Counted from the first letter of the stretch, positions 12,881-26,727 are shown. The stretch is 64,000 nt of DNA from Symsagittifera roscoffensis (GCF_963678635.1 NC_087071.1:24504013-24568012); one strand, 5' to 3'. Notes: generated by a model not told the origin, from the letters alone. Made by a program: numbers and translations.

Positions 12881-15800
12881 CTTGGAGTTTTTCAAAGTTT
12901 CGCAGCTCAAAATGATTGCTGGAAAATTTCTTTTTTTCGCAAACCGTTTTCGTCTTTGAAGCAAACTGAAAGAATTCAAACTTTCAAAGCTCGAATAGCT
13001 TGCTTAAACACTCCATTCTTTTTGCAAACGGATTCCTTCTGTGAAAAAACTTGTTTTGTTTCATAGTTTCAAAGCTCCAAAAGCTAGCTTAGAAACTCCT
13101 TTTTTGCTAACCGATTCTGTCATTTATATAACTTGAAACATTTCAAACCTTCGTACCTCAAATTGATAGCTGAAAAATCTCAGCTTTTTCGCAAACCCTT
13201 TTCGTCTTTGAAAAAACTTGAAAGATTTCAAACTTTCAAAGCTCGAATGCTTGCTTAAGGAACAATTTTTTTTGCAAACCGATTCCGCGCATAAGATAAC
13301 TTGAACTATTTAAGATTCGAAGCTTGACTAGCTTGCTTGAAAAATTCAACACTTTCACGAACGCAATTATTCTGTGAAATAACTTGTTATATTTCAAAGA
13401 TTCAAAGCTCCAATAGCTAGCTTAAAAAATTACGTTTTTTGCTAACCGATTCTGTCCTTTATATAACTTGGAGTTTCAAAGTTTCGCAGCTGAAAAAGAT
13501 TGCTGGAAAATTTCAACTATTTCGCAAACCTTTTTTGTCTTCCAAAAAACTTGAAAGATTTCAAACTTTCAAAGCTCGAATAGCTTTTTTAAGAACTTCA
13601 TTCTTTTTGCGAACCGACTCCGCGCATAAGATAACATGAACTATTTAAGATCCGGAGCTTGACTAGCTTGCTTGAAAAATTCAACACTTTCACGAACGCA
13701 AATATTCTATGAAATAACCTGTTATATTTCAAAGATTCAAAGCTCCAATAGCTAGCTTGAAAAATTACACTTTTTTGCTAACCAATTCTGTCATTTTTAT
13801 AACTTGGAGTTTGTCAAAATTTCGCAGCTCAAAATGATTGCTGGAAAATTTAAATTTTTTTGCAAACCCTTTTTGTCTTTGAAAAAACTTGAAAGATTTC
13901 AAACTTTCAAAGCTCGAATAGCTTGCTTAAGAACTTCATTCTTTTTGAGAACCGACTCCGCGCTTAAGATAACTTGAACTATTTAAGATTCGGTGCTTGA
14001 CTTGCTTGCTTGAAAAATTCAACACTTTCACGAACGCAATTATTCCATGAAATAACTTGTTATATTTCAAAGATTCAAAGCTCCAATAGCTAGCTTGAAA
14101 AATTACACTTTTTTGCTAACCGATTCTGTCATTTATATAACTTGGAGTTTTTCAAAGTTTCGCAGCTCAAAATGATTGCTGGAAAATTTCAAATTTTTCG
14201 CAAACCGTTTTCGTCTTTGAAGCAAATTGAAAGAATTCAAACTTTCAAAGCTCGAATACCTTGCTTAAACACTCCAATCTTTTTGCGAACGGATTCCTTC
14301 TATGAAAAAACTTGTTTTGTTTCAAGCTTCAAAGCTCCAAAAGCTAGCTTAAAAACTACACTTTTTTGTTAACCGATTCTGTCATTGATATATTTTGAAA
14401 TATTTCAAACCTTCGTACCTCAAATTGATAGCTCAAAAATCTCAGCTTTTTCGCAAACCCTTTTTGTCTTTGAAAAAACTTGAATGATTTCAAACTATCA
14501 AAGCTCGAATAGCTTGCTTAAGGACTCATTTTCGTTGCAAACCGATTCCGCGCAGAAGATAACTTGAACTATTTAAGATTCGAAGCTTGACTAGCTTGCT
14601 TGAAAAATTCAACACTTCCACGAACGCAATTATTCTATGAAATAACTTGTTATATTTCAAAGATTCAAAGCTCCAATAGCTAGCTTGAAAAATTACACTT
14701 TTTTGCTACCCGATTCTGTCATTTAAATAACTTGGAGTTTTTCAAAGTTTTGCAGCTCGAAATCATTGCTGGAAAATTTCAAATTTTTCGCAAAACGTTT
14801 TCGTCTTTGAAGCTAACTGAAAGAATTCAAACTTTCAAAGCTCGAAAAGCTTGCTTAAACACTCCATTCTTTTTGCGAATGGATTCCTTCTATGAAAAAA
14901 TTTGTTTTGTTTCAAAGTTTCAAAGCTCCAAAAGCTAGCGTAAAAACAAAACTTTTTTGCTAACTGATTCTGTCATTTACATAACTTGAAATAATTCAAA
15001 CCTTCGTACCTCAAAATAATGATCTGAGAAATCTCAGCTTTTTCGCAAACCCTTTTCGTCTTTGAAAAAACTTGAAAGATTTCAAACTTTCAAAGCTCGA
15101 ATAGCTTGCTTAAAAACTTCATTCTTACTGCGAACCGACTCCGCGCATAAGATAACTTGAATTATTTAAGATTCGAAGCTTGAATAGCTTGCTTGAAAAA
15201 TTCAACACTTTCACGAACGCAATTATTCTATGAAATAACTTGTTATATTTCGAAGATTCAAAGCTCCAATAAATAGCTTAAAAACTACACTTTTTTGTTA
15301 ACCGAACTGTCATTTATATAACTGGAAATATTTCAAACCTTCGTACCTCAAATTGATAGCTCAAAAATCTCAGCTTTTTCGCAAACCCTTTTTGTCTTTG
15401 AAAATACTTGAAAGATTTCAAACTTTCAAAGCTCGAATAGCTTGCTTAAGGACTCATTTTCTTTGCAAACCGATTCCGCGCAAAGATAACTTGAACTATT
15501 TAAGATTCGAAGCATGACTAGCTTGCTTGAAAAATTCAACACTTTCACGAACGCAATTATTCTATGAAATAACTTGTTAAATTTCAAAGATTCAAAGCTC
15601 CAATAGCTAGCTTAAAAAAATACACTTTTTTGCTAACCGATTCTGTCATTTATATAAGTTGAAATTTTTCAAAGTTTTGTAGCTCAAATTGATAGCTGAA
15701 ATATCTCAGCTTTTTCGCGAACCGTATTCGTTTTTGAAGAAAATTGAAAGAATTCAAACTTTCAAAGCTCGAAAAGCTATTTTAAATACTCGGTTTTTTC

Positions 15801-15960
15801 TGCGAACCGATTCCGCGTATGAGGTAACTTCATTTATTTAAGATCCAGGACTTGACTAGCGTGCATGAAAAAGTCAACCCTTCTACGAACGCATTCCTTC
15901 TATGAAAAAACTTGTTTTATTTCAAAGCTCCAAAGCTCCAAAAGCTAGCTTAAAAAATTA
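12881..15960 (+). repeat. Mixed tetramer and three-subunit units
   Basis: Ordinary 338 bp units alternate with units in which subunit D is followed directly by an A/B hybrid: TTTTTGCGAACGGATTCCTTC then ATGAAAAAACTTGTTTTG (near 13020, 14280 and 14875). One subunit length is missing there, giving a three-subunit unit of about 254 bp. The hybrid begins like subunit A and ends like subunit B (AAAGCTCCAAAAGCTAGC). Confidence 0.82.
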
Positions 15961-16013
15961 CTCTTTTATATATGTTGAAATTTTTCAAAATTTCGTAGAT
16001 CAAATTGATAGCT

Positions 16014-16875
16014 GAAAGATCTCAGTTTTTTCGCAAACCCTATTCGTCTTTGAAAAAACTAGAAAGATTTCAAACTTTCAAAGCTCGAATAGCTTGCTTA
16101 AGAACTTCTTTCTTTTTGCGAACCGACTCCGCGCACAAGATAACTTGAACTATTTAAGATTCAAAGCTCTAATAGCTAGCTTGAAAAATTACACTTTTTT
16201 GCTACCCGATTCTGTCATTTAAATAACTTGGAGTTTTTCAAAATTTCGCAGCTCGAAATCATTGCTGGAAAATGTCAACTTTTTCGCAAACCGTTTTCGT
16301 CTTTGAAGCAAATTGAAAGAATTCAAATTTTCAAAGCTCGAAAAACTTGCTTAAACACTCCATTCTTTTTGCGAATGGATTCCTTCTATGAAAAAATTTG
16401 TTTTGTTTCAAAGTTTCAAAGCTCCAAAAGCTAGCGTAAAAACTACACTTTTTTGCTAACTGATTCTGTCATTTACATAACTTGAAATATTTCAAACCTT
16501 CGTACCTCAAAATGATAGCTGAGAAATCTCAGCTTTTTCGCAAACCCTTTTCGTCTTTGAAAAAACTTGAAAGATTTCAAACTTTCAAAGCTCAAATAGC
16601 TTGCTTAAAAACTTCATTCTTACTGCGAACCGACTCCGCGCATAAGATAACTTGAATTATTTAAGATTCGAAGCTTGACTAGCTTGCTTGAAAAATTCAA
16701 ACCTTTCACGAACGCAATTATTCTATGAAATAACTTGCTATATTTCAAAGATTCAAAGCTCCAAAAGCTAGCTTAAAAAATTACACTTTTTTGCTAACCG
16801 ATTCTGTCATTTATATATGTTGAAATTTTTCAAAGTTGCGTAGCTCAAATTGATCGCTGAAAGATCTCAGCTTTT
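16014..16875 (+). repeat. ~860 bp segment repeated at 17770
   Basis: This stretch reappears 1756 bp downstream (17770-18631) with the same unusual junctions: an A/B fusion reading TTTAAGATTCAAAGCTCTAA, the CTACCCGATTCTGTC variant of subunit C, and the D-to-A/B hybrid GCGAATGGATTCCTTC. Shared rare junctions show common descent rather than independent loss. Ends are approximate. Confidence 0.82.
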
Positions 16876-17769
16876 TCGCAAATTCTTTTCCTCTTTGAAA
16901 AAACTTGAAAGATTTCAAACTTTTAAAGCTCGAATAGCTTGCTTAAAAACTTCATTCTTTTTGCGAACCGACTAAGCGCCTAAAATAACTTGAACTATTT
17001 AAGATTCGGAGCTTGAATAACTTGCTTGAAAAATTCAACACTTTCACGAACGCAATTATTCTAAGAAATAACCTGTTATTTTTCAAAGATTCAAAGCTCC
17101 AATAGCTAGCTTGAAAAATTACACTTTTTTGCTAACCGATTGTGTCATTTATATAACTTGGAGTTTTTCAAAGTTTCGCAGCTCGAAATCATTGCTGGAA
17201 AATTTCAACTTTTTCGCAAACCGTTTTCGTCTTTGAAGCAAACTGAAAGAATTCAAACTTTCAAAGCTCGAAAAGCTTGCTTAAACACTCCATTCTTTTT
17301 GCGAATGGATTCCTTCTACGAAAAACTTTGTTTTGTTTCAAAGTTTCAAAGCTCCAAAAGCTAGCGTAAAAACTACACTTTTTTGCTAACTGATTCTGTC
17401 ATTTTCATAAATTGAAATATTTCAAACCTTCGTGCCTCAAAATGATAGCTGAAAAATCTCAGCTTTTTTGCAAACCCTTTTCGGCTTTGAAAAAACTTGA
17501 AAGATTTCAAACTTTCAAAGCTCGAATAGCTTGCTTAAAAAATTCATTCTTACTGCGAACCGACTCCGCGCATAAAATAACTTGAATTATTTAAGATTCG
17601 AAGCTTGACTAGCTTGCTTGAAAAATTCAACACTTTCACGAACGCAATTATTCTATGAAATAACTTGTTACATTTCAAAGATTCAAAGCTCCAACACTTT
17701 TTTGCTAACCGATTCTGTCATTTAAATATGTTGAAATTTTTCAAAGTTTCGTCGCTCAAATTGATAATT
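16876..17769 (+). repeat. Spacer between the two ~860 bp copies, with first copy of the ATTGTGTC variant block
   Basis: This stretch contains C subunits with CCGATTGTGTCATTT and a B subunit reading ATTCTAAGAAATAACCTG. The same combination recurs 2094 bp and 3024 bp downstream (near 19234 and 20164). Near 17695 subunit B is shortened by about 17 bp (AAGCTCCAACACTTTTTTGC), a deletion also seen near 23165. Confidence 0.8.
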
Positions 17770-18631
17770 GAAAGATCTCAGTTTTTTCGCAAACCCTATT
17801 CGTCTTTGAAAAAACTAGAAAGATTTCAAACTTTCAAAGCTCGAATAGCTTGCTTAAGAACTTCATTCTTTTTGCGAACCGACTCCGCGCACAAGATAAC
17901 TTGAACTATTTAAGATTCAAAGCTCTAATAGCTAGCTTGAAAAATTACACTTTTTTGCTACCCGATTCTGTCATTTAAATAACTTGGAGTTTTTCAAAGT
18001 TTCGCAGCTCGAAATCATTGCTGGAAAATGTCAACTTTTTCGCAAACCGTTTTCGTCTTTGAAGCAAATTGAAAGAATTCAAATTTTCAAAGCTCGAAAA
18101 ACTTGCTTAAACACTCCATTCTTTTTGCGAATGGATTCCTTCTATGAAAAAATTTGTTTTGTTTCAAAGTTTCAAAGCTCCAAAAGCTAGCGTAAAAACT
18201 ACACTTTTTTGCTAACTGATTCTGTCATTTACATAACTTGAAATATTTCAAACCTTCGTACCTCAAAATGATAGCTGAGAAATCTCAGCTTTTTCGCAAA
18301 CCCTTTTCGTCTTTGAAAAAACTTGAAAGATTTCAAACTTTCAAAGCTCAAATAGCTTGCTTAAAAACTTCATTCTTACTGCGAACCGACTCCGCGCATA
18401 AGATAACTTGAATTATTTGAGATTCGAAGCTTGACTAGCTTGCTTGAAAAATTCAAACCTTTCACGAACGCAATTATTCTATGAAATAACTTGCTATATT
18501 TCAAAGATTCAAAGCTCCAAAAGCTAGCTTAAAAAATTACACTTTTTTGCTAACCGATTCTGTCATTTATATATGTTGAAATTTTTCAAAGTTGCGTAGC
18601 TCAAATTGATCGCTGAAAGATCTCAGCTTTT
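17770..18631 (+). repeat. Second copy of the ~860 bp segment
   Basis: Matches 16014-16875 at a displacement of 1756 bp. It diverges near 18631, where this copy continues GCAAACCGTATTCGTC while the first reads GCAAATTCTTTTCCTC. The displacement plus the ~17 bp deletion equals about 21 subunits. Confidence 0.82.
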
Positions 18632-18744
18632 TTGCAAACCGTATTCGTCTTTGAAGAAAATTGAAAGAATTCAAACTTTCAAAGCTCGAATAGCTTGCTT
18701 AAAAACTTCATTCTTTTTGCGAACCGACTCCGCGCCTAAAATAA

Positions 18745-20705
18745 CTTGAACTATTTAAGATTCGGAGCTTGAATAACTTGCTTGAAAAATTCAACACTTT
18801 CACGAACGCAATTATTCTATGAATGAACTTGTTATACTTCAAAGATTCAAAGCTCCAATAGCTAGCTTGAAAAATTACACTTTTTTGCTAACCGATTCTG
18901 TCATTTATATATGTTGAAATTTTTCAAAGTTTCGTAGCTCAAATTGATCGCTGAAAGATCACAGCTTTTTTGCAAATCCTTTTCGTCTTTGAAGCAAATT
19001 GAAAGAATTCAAACGTTCAAAGCTCGAATAGCTTGCTTAAAAACTTCATTTTTTTTGCGAACCGACTCCGCGCCTAAAATAACTTGAACTATTTAAGATT
19101 CGGAGCTTGAATAACTTGCTTGAAAAATTCAACACTTTCACGAACGCAATTATTCTAAGAAATAACCTGTTATTTTTCAAAGATTCAAAGCTCCAATAGC
19201 TAGCTTGAAAAATTACACTTTTTTGCTAACCGATTGTGTCATTTATATAACTTGGAGTTTTTCAAAGTTTCGCAGCTCGAAATCATTGCTGGAAAATTTC
19301 AACTTTTTCGCAAACCGTTTTCGTCTTTGAAGCAAACTGAAAGAATTCAAACTTTCAAAGCTCGAAAAGCTTGCTTAAACACTCCATTCTTTTTGCGAAT
19401 GGATTCCTTCTACGAAAAAATTTGTTTTGTTTCAAAGTTTCAAAGCTCCAAAAGCTAGCGTAAAAACTACACTTTTTTGCTAACTGATTCTGTCATTTTC
19501 ATAAATTGAAATATTTCAAACCTTCGTGCCTCAAAATGATAGCTGAAAAATCTCAGCTTTTTTGCAAACCCTTTTCGGCTTTGAAAAAACTTGAAAGATT
19601 TCAAACTTTCAAAGCTCGAATAGCTTGCTTAAAAAATTCATTCTTACTGCGAACCGACTCCGCGCATAAGATAACTTGAACTATTTAAGATTCGGAGCTT
19701 GAATAGCTTGCTTGAAAAATTCAACACTTTCACGAACGCAATTATTCTATGAATGAACTTGTTATACTTCAAAGATTCAAAGCTCCAATAGCTAGCTTGA
19801 AAAATTACACTTTTTTGCTAACCGATTCTGTCATTTATATATGTTGAAATTTTTCAAAGTTTCGTAGCTCAAATTGATCGCTGAAAGATCTCAGCTTTTT
19901 TGCAAACCGTATTCGTCTTTGAAAAAACTTGAAAGATTTCAAACTTTTAAAGCTCGAATAGCTTGCTTAAAAACTTCATTCTTTTTGCGAACCGACTCCG
20001 CGCCTAAAATAACTTGAACTATTTAAGATTCGGAGCTTGAATAACTTGCTTGAAAAATTCAACACTTTCACGAACGCAATTATTCTAAGAAATAACCTGT
20101 TATTTTTCAAAGATTCAAAGCTCCAATAGCTAGCTTGAAAAATTACACTTTTTTGCTAACCGATTGTGTCATTTATATAACTTGGAGTTTTTCAAAGTTT
20201 CGCAGCTCGAAATCATTGCTGGAAAATTTCAACTTTTTCGCAAACCGTTTTCGTCTTTGAAGCAAACTGAAAGAATTCAAACTTTCAAAGCTCGAAAAGC
20301 TTGCTTAAACACTCCATTCTTTTTGCGAATGGATTCCTTCTACGAAAAAATTTGTTTTGTTTCAAAGTTTCAAAGCTCCAAAAGCTAGCGTAAAAACTAC
20401 ACTTTTTTGCTAACTGATTCTGTCATTTTCATAAATTGAAATATTTCAAACCTTCGTGCCTCAAAATGATAGCTGAAAAATCTCAGCTTTTTTGCAAACC
20501 CTTTTCGGCTTTGAAAAAACTTGAAAGATTTCAAACTTTCAAAGCTCGAATAGCTTGCTTAAAAAATTCATTCTTACTGCGAACCGACTCCGCGCATAAA
20601 ATAACTTGAATTATTTAAGATTCGAAGCTTGACTAGCTTGCTTGAAAAATTCAACACTTTCACGAACGCAATTATTCTATGAAATAACTTGTTACATTTC
20701 AAAGA
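18745..20705 (+). repeat. 930 bp (11-subunit) tandem repeat
   Basis: Landmarks recur at exactly 930 bp: GAATGAACTTGTTATAC at 18821 and 19751, and the CCGATTGTGTCATTT block near 19225 and 20155. 930 bp equals two tetramers plus one three-subunit unit (338+338+254). A third GAATGAACTTG landmark at 21019 lies 1268 bp further, which equals three tetramers plus one trimer. Between about 18960 and 19040 the two copies disagree while flanking parts agree, a mosaic pattern. Confidence 0.82.
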
Positions 20706-22790
20706 TTCAAAGCTCCAAAAGCTAGCTTAAAAAATTACACTTTTTTGCTAACCGATTCTGTCATTTATATATGTTGAAATTTTTCAAAGTTTCGTAGCTC
20801 AAATTGATCGCTGAAAGATCTCAGGTTTTTTGCAAATCCTTTTCGTTTTTGAAAAAACTTGAAAAATTTCAAACTTTCAAAGCTCGAATAGCTTGCTTAA
20901 AAACTTCATTCTTTTTGCGAACCGACTCCGCGCATAAGATAACTTGAACTATTTAAGATTCGGAGCTTGAATAGCTTGCTTGAAAAATTCAACACTTTCA
21001 CGAACGCAATTATTCTATGAATGAACTTGTTATACTTCAAAGATTCAAAGCTCCAATAGCTAGCTTGAAAAATTACACTTTTTTGCTAACCGATTCTGTC
21101 ATTTATATATGTTGAAATTTTTCAAAGTTTCGTAGCTCAAATTGATCGCTGAAAGATCACAGCTTTTTTGCAAATCCTTTTCGTCTTTGAAGCAAATTGA
21201 AAGAATTCAAACGTTCAAAGCTCGAATAGCTTGCTTAAACACTCCATTCTTTTTGCGAATGGATTCCTTCTGTGAAAAAAATTTGTTTTGTTTCAAAGTT
21301 TCAAAGCTCCAAAGGCTAGCTTAAAAAATTACAATTTTTTGCTAACCGATTCTTTCATTTATATATGTCGAAATTTTTCAAAGTTTCGTAGATCAAATTG
21401 ATAGCTGAAAGATCTCATCTTTTTTGCAAACCCTTTTCGTCTTTGAAAAAACTTGAAAGATTTCAAACTTTCAAAGCTCGAATAGCTTGCTTAAGAACTT
21501 CAGTCTTTTTGCGAACCGACTCCGCGCATAAGATAATTTGAACTATTTAAGATTCGGAGCTTGACTAGCTTGCTTGAAAAATTCATCACTTTCACGAACG
21601 CAATTATTCTATGAAATAACTTGTTATATTTCAAAGATTCAAAGCTCCAATAGCTAGCTTGAAAAATTACACTTTTTTGCTAACCGATTGTGTCAATTAT
21701 ATAACTTGGAGTTTTTCAAAGTTTCGCAGCTCGAAATTATTGCTGAAAAATTTCAACTTTTTCGCAAACCGTTTTCGTCTTTGAAAAAATTTGAAAGATT
21801 TCAAACTTTCAAAGCTCGAATAGCTTGCTTAAAAACTTCATTCTTTTTGCGAACCGACTCCGCGCATAGGAAAACTTGAACTATTTAAGATTCGGAGCTT
21901 GACTAGCTTGCTTGAAAAATTCAACACTTTTACGAACGCAATTATTCTATGAAATAACTTGTTATATTTCAAAGATTCAAAGCTCCAATAGCTAGCTTGA
22001 AAAATTACACTTTTTTGCTACCCGATTCTTTCATTTATATAACTTGGAGTTTTTCAAAGTTTCGCAGCTCGAAATGATTGCTGGAAAATTTCAACTTTTT
22101 CGCAAACCGTTTTCGTCTTTGAAGCAAATTGAAAGAATTCAAATTTTCAAAGCTCGAATAGCTTGCTTAAACACTCCATTCTTTTTGCGAATGGATTCCT
22201 TCTATGAAAAAAATTTGTTTTGTTTCAAAGATTTAAAGCTCCAAAAGCTAGCGTAAAAACTACACTTTTTTGCTAACTGATTCTGTCATTTACATAACTT
22301 GAAATATTTCAAACTTTCGCACCTCAAATTGATAGATGAAAAATCTCAGCTTTTTCGCAAACCCTTTTCGTCTTTGAAAAAACTTGAAAGACTTCAAAAT
22401 TTCAAAGCTCGAATAGCTTGCTTAAAAACTTCATTCTTACTGCGAACCGACTCCGCGCATAAGATAACTTGAATTTTTTAAGATTCGAAGCTTGACTAGC
22501 TTGCTTTAAAAATTCAACACTTTCACGAACGCAATTATTGTATGAAATAACTTGTTATGTTTCAAAGATTCAAAGCTGCAAAAGCTAGCTTAAAAAATTA
22601 CACTTTTTTGCTAACCGATTCTGTCATTTCTATATGTTGAAATTTTTCAAAGTTTCGTAGCTCAAATTGATAGCTGAAAGATCTCAGCTTTTTCGCAAAT
22701 CCTTTTCGTCTTTGAAAAAACTTGAAAGATTTCAAACTTTCAAAGCTCGAATAGCTTGCTTAAAAACTTCATTCTTTTTGCGAACCGACT
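20706..22790 (+). repeat. Mixed tetramer and trimer units, right end of the trimer zone
   Basis: The last D-to-A/B hybrids lie near 21255 and 22195. Around 21680-21880 and 22860-23060 there are near-identical C+D+A segments with CCGATTGTGTCAATTAT. At 22787-22793 an A/B fusion (CCGACTCTGAAATAAC) removes one subunit length. Confidence 0.8.
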
Positions 22791-25700
22791 CTGAAATAAC
22801 TTGTTATATTTCAGAGATTCAAAGCTCCAATAGCTAGCTTGAAAAATTACACTTTTTTGCTAACCGATTGTGTCAATTATATAACTTGGAGTTTTTCAAA
22901 GTTTCGCAGCTCGAAATTATTGCTGAAAAATTTCAACTTTTTCGCAAACCGTTTTCGTCTTTGAAAAAATTTGAAAGATTTCAAACTTTCAAAGCTCGAA
23001 TAGCTTGCTTAAAAACTTCATTCTTTTTGCGAACCGACTCCGCGCATAGGAAAACTTGAACTATTTAAGAATCGAAGCTTGACTAGCTTGCTTGAAAAAT
23101 TCAACACTTTCACGAACGCAATTATTCTATGAAATAACTTGATATATTTCAGAGATTCAAAGCTCCAACACTTTTTTGCTAACCGATTCTGTCATTTAAA
23201 TATGTTGAAATTTTTCAAAGTTTCGTAGCTCAAATTGATAATTGAAAGATCTCAGCTTTTTCGCAAATCCTTTTCGTCTTTGAAAAAACTTGAAAGATTT
23301 CAAACTTTCAAAGCTCGAATAGCTTGCTTAAAAACTTCATTCTTTTTGCGAACCGACTCCGCGCATAAGATAACTTGAACTATTAAAGATTCGGAGCTTG
23401 ACTAGCTTGCTTGAAAAATTCAACACTTTTACGAACGCAATTTTTCTATGAAATAACTTCTTATATTTCAGAGATTCAAAGCTCCAATAGCTAGCTTGAA
23501 AAATTACACTTTTTTGCTAACCGATTGTGTCAATTATATAACTTGGAGTTTTTCGAAGTTTCGCAGCTCCAAATGATTGCTGAAAAATTTCAACTTTTTC
23601 GCAAACCGTTTTCGTCTTTGAAAAAACTTGAAAGATTTCAAACTTTCAAAGCTCGAATAGCTTGCTTAAAAACTTCATTCTTTTTGCGAACCGACTCCGC
23701 GCATAAGATAACTTGAATTTTTTAAGATTCGAAGCTTGACTAGCTTGATTGAAAAATTCAACACTTTCACGAACGCAATTATTCTATGAAATAAGCTGTT
23801 AGATTTCAGAGATTCAAAGCTCCAATAGCTAGCTTGAAAAATTACACTTTTTTGGTAACCGATTGTGTCAATTATATAACTTGGATTTTTTCAAAGTTTC
23901 GCAGCTCGAAATGATTGCTGAAAAATTTCATTTTTTTCGCAAACCGTTTTCGTCTTTGAAAAAACTTGAAAGATTTCAAACTTTCAAAGCTCGAATAGCT
24001 TGCTTAAAAACTTCATTCTTTTTCCGAACCGACTCCGCGCATAAGTTAACTTGAATTTTTTAAGATTCGAAGCTTGACTAGCTTGCTTGAAAAATTCAAC
24101 ACTTTCACGAACGCAATTATTCTATGAAATAACTTGTTATATTTCAAAGATTCAAAGCTCCAAAACCTAGCTTACAAAATTACACTTTTTTGCTAACCGA
24201 TTCTGTCAGGTATTCAACTTGAAATGTTTCAAAATTTCGTAACTCAAATTGATAGCTGAAAAATCTCAGCTTTTTCGCAAACCTTTTTCGTCTTTGAAAA
24301 AACTTGAATGATTTCAAACTTTCAAAGCTCGAATAGCTTGCTTAAGAACTTCATTCTTACTGCGAACCGACTCCGCGCATAAGATAACTTGAATTTTTTA
24401 AGATTCGAAGCTTGACTAGCTTGCTTGAAAAATTCAACACTTTCACGAACGCAATTATTCTATCAAATAAATTGTCATATTTCTAAGATTCAAAGCTGCA
24501 AAAGCTAGCTTAAAAAATTACACTTTTTTGCTAACCGATTCTGTCATTTATATATGTTGAAATTTTTCAAAGTTTCGTAGCTCAAATTGATAGCTGAAAG
24601 ATCTCAGCTTTTTCGCAAATCCTTTTCGTCTTTGAAAAAACTTTAAAGATTTCAAACTTTCAAAGCTCGAATAGCTTGCTTAAAAACTTCATTCTTTTTC
24701 CGAACCGACTCCGCGCATAAGTTAACTTGAATTTTTTAAGATTCGAAGCTTGACTAGCTTGCTTGAAAAATTCAACACTTTCACGAACGCAATTATTCTA
24801 TGAAATAACTTGTTATATTTCAAAGATTCAAAGCTCCAAAACCTAGCTTACAAAATTACACTTTTTTGCTAACCGATTCTGTCAGGTATTCAACTTGAAA
24901 TGTTTCAAAATTTCGTAAGTCAAATTGATAGCTGAAAAATCTCAGCTTTTTCGCAAACCTTTTTCGTCTTTGAAAAAACTTGAATGATTTCAAACTTTCA
25001 AAGCTCGAATAGCTTGCTTAAGAACTTCATTCTTACTGCGAACCGACTCCGCGCATAAGATAACTTGAATTTTTTAAGATTCGAAGCTTGACTAGCTTGC
25101 TTGAAAAATTCAACACTTTCACGAACGCAATTATTCTATCAAATAACTTGTCATATTTCTAAGATTCAAAGCTGCAAAAGCTAGCTTAAAAAATTACACT
25201 TTTTTGCTAACCGATTCTGTCATTCATATATGTTGAAATTTTTCAAAGTTTCGTAGATCAAATTGATAGCTGAAAGATCTCAGCTTTTTCGCAAACCCTA
25301 TTCGTCTTTGAAAAAACTTTAAAGATTTCAAACTTTCAAAGCTCGAATAGCTTGCTTAAAAACTTCATTCTTTTTGCGAACCGACTCCGCGCATAAGATA
25401 ACTTGAACTATTTAAGAATCGGAGCTTGACTAGCTTGATTGAAAAATTCAACAATTTCACGAACGCAATTATTCTATGAAATAACTTGTTATATTTCAGA
25501 GATTCAAAGCTCCAATAGCTAGCTTGAAAAATTACACTTTTTTGCTAACTGATTGTGTCAATTATATAACTTGGAGTTTTTCAAAGTTTCGCAGTTCGAA
25601 ATGATTGCTGAAAAAATTCAACTTTTTCGCAAACCGTTTTCGTCTTTGAAAAAACTTGAAAGATTTCAAACTTTCAAAGCTCGAATAGCTTGCTTAAAAA

Positions 25701-26727
25701 CTTCATTCTTTTTGCGAACCGACTCCGCGCATAAGATAACTTGAACTATTTAGGAATCGAAGCTTGACTAGCTTGCTTGAAAATTTCAACACTTTCACGA
25801 ACGCAATTTTTCTATGAAATAACTTGATATATTTCAGAGATTCAAAGCTCCAATAGCTAGCTTAAAAAATTACACTTTTTTGCTAACCGATTCTGTCATT
25901 TATATATTTTGAAATTTTTCAAAGTTTCGTAGCTCAAATTGATAATTGAAAGATCTCAGCTTTTTCGCAAATCCTTTTCGTCTTTGAAAAAACTTGAAAG
26001 ATTTCAAACTTTCAAAGCTCGAATAGCTTGCTTAAAAACTTCATTCTTTTTGCGAACCGACTCCGCGCGTAAGATAACTTGAACTATTTAGGAATCGAAG
26101 CTTGACTAGCTTGCTTGAAAATTTCAACACTTTCACGAACGCAATTATTCTATGAAATAACTTGATATATTTCAGAGATTCAAAGCTCCAATAGCTAGTT
26201 TAAAAAATTACACTTTTTCGCTAACCGATTCGGTCATTTATATATGTTGAAATTTTTCAAAGTTTCGTAGCTCAAATTGATAATTGAAAGATCTCAGCTT
26301 TTTCGCAAATCCTTTTCGTCTTTGAAAAAACTTGAAAGATTTCAAACTTTCAAAGCTCGAATAGCTTGCTTAAAAACTTCATTCTTTTTGCGAACCGACT
26401 CCGCGCATAAGATAACTTGAACTATTTAGGAATCGAAGCTTGACTAGCTTGCTTGAAAATTTCAACACTTTCACGAACGCAATTATTCTATGAAATAACT
26501 TGATATATTTCAGAGATTCAAAGCTCCAATAGCTAGCTTAAAAAATTACACTTTTTTGCTAACCGATTGTGTCAATTATATAACTTAGAGTTTTTCAAAG
26601 TTTCGCAGTTCGAAATGATTGCTGAAAAAATTCAACTTTTTCGCAAACCGTTTTCGTCTTTGAAAAAACTTGAAAGATTTCAAACTTTCAAAGCTCGAAT
26701 AGCTTGCTTAAAAACTTCATTCTTTTT

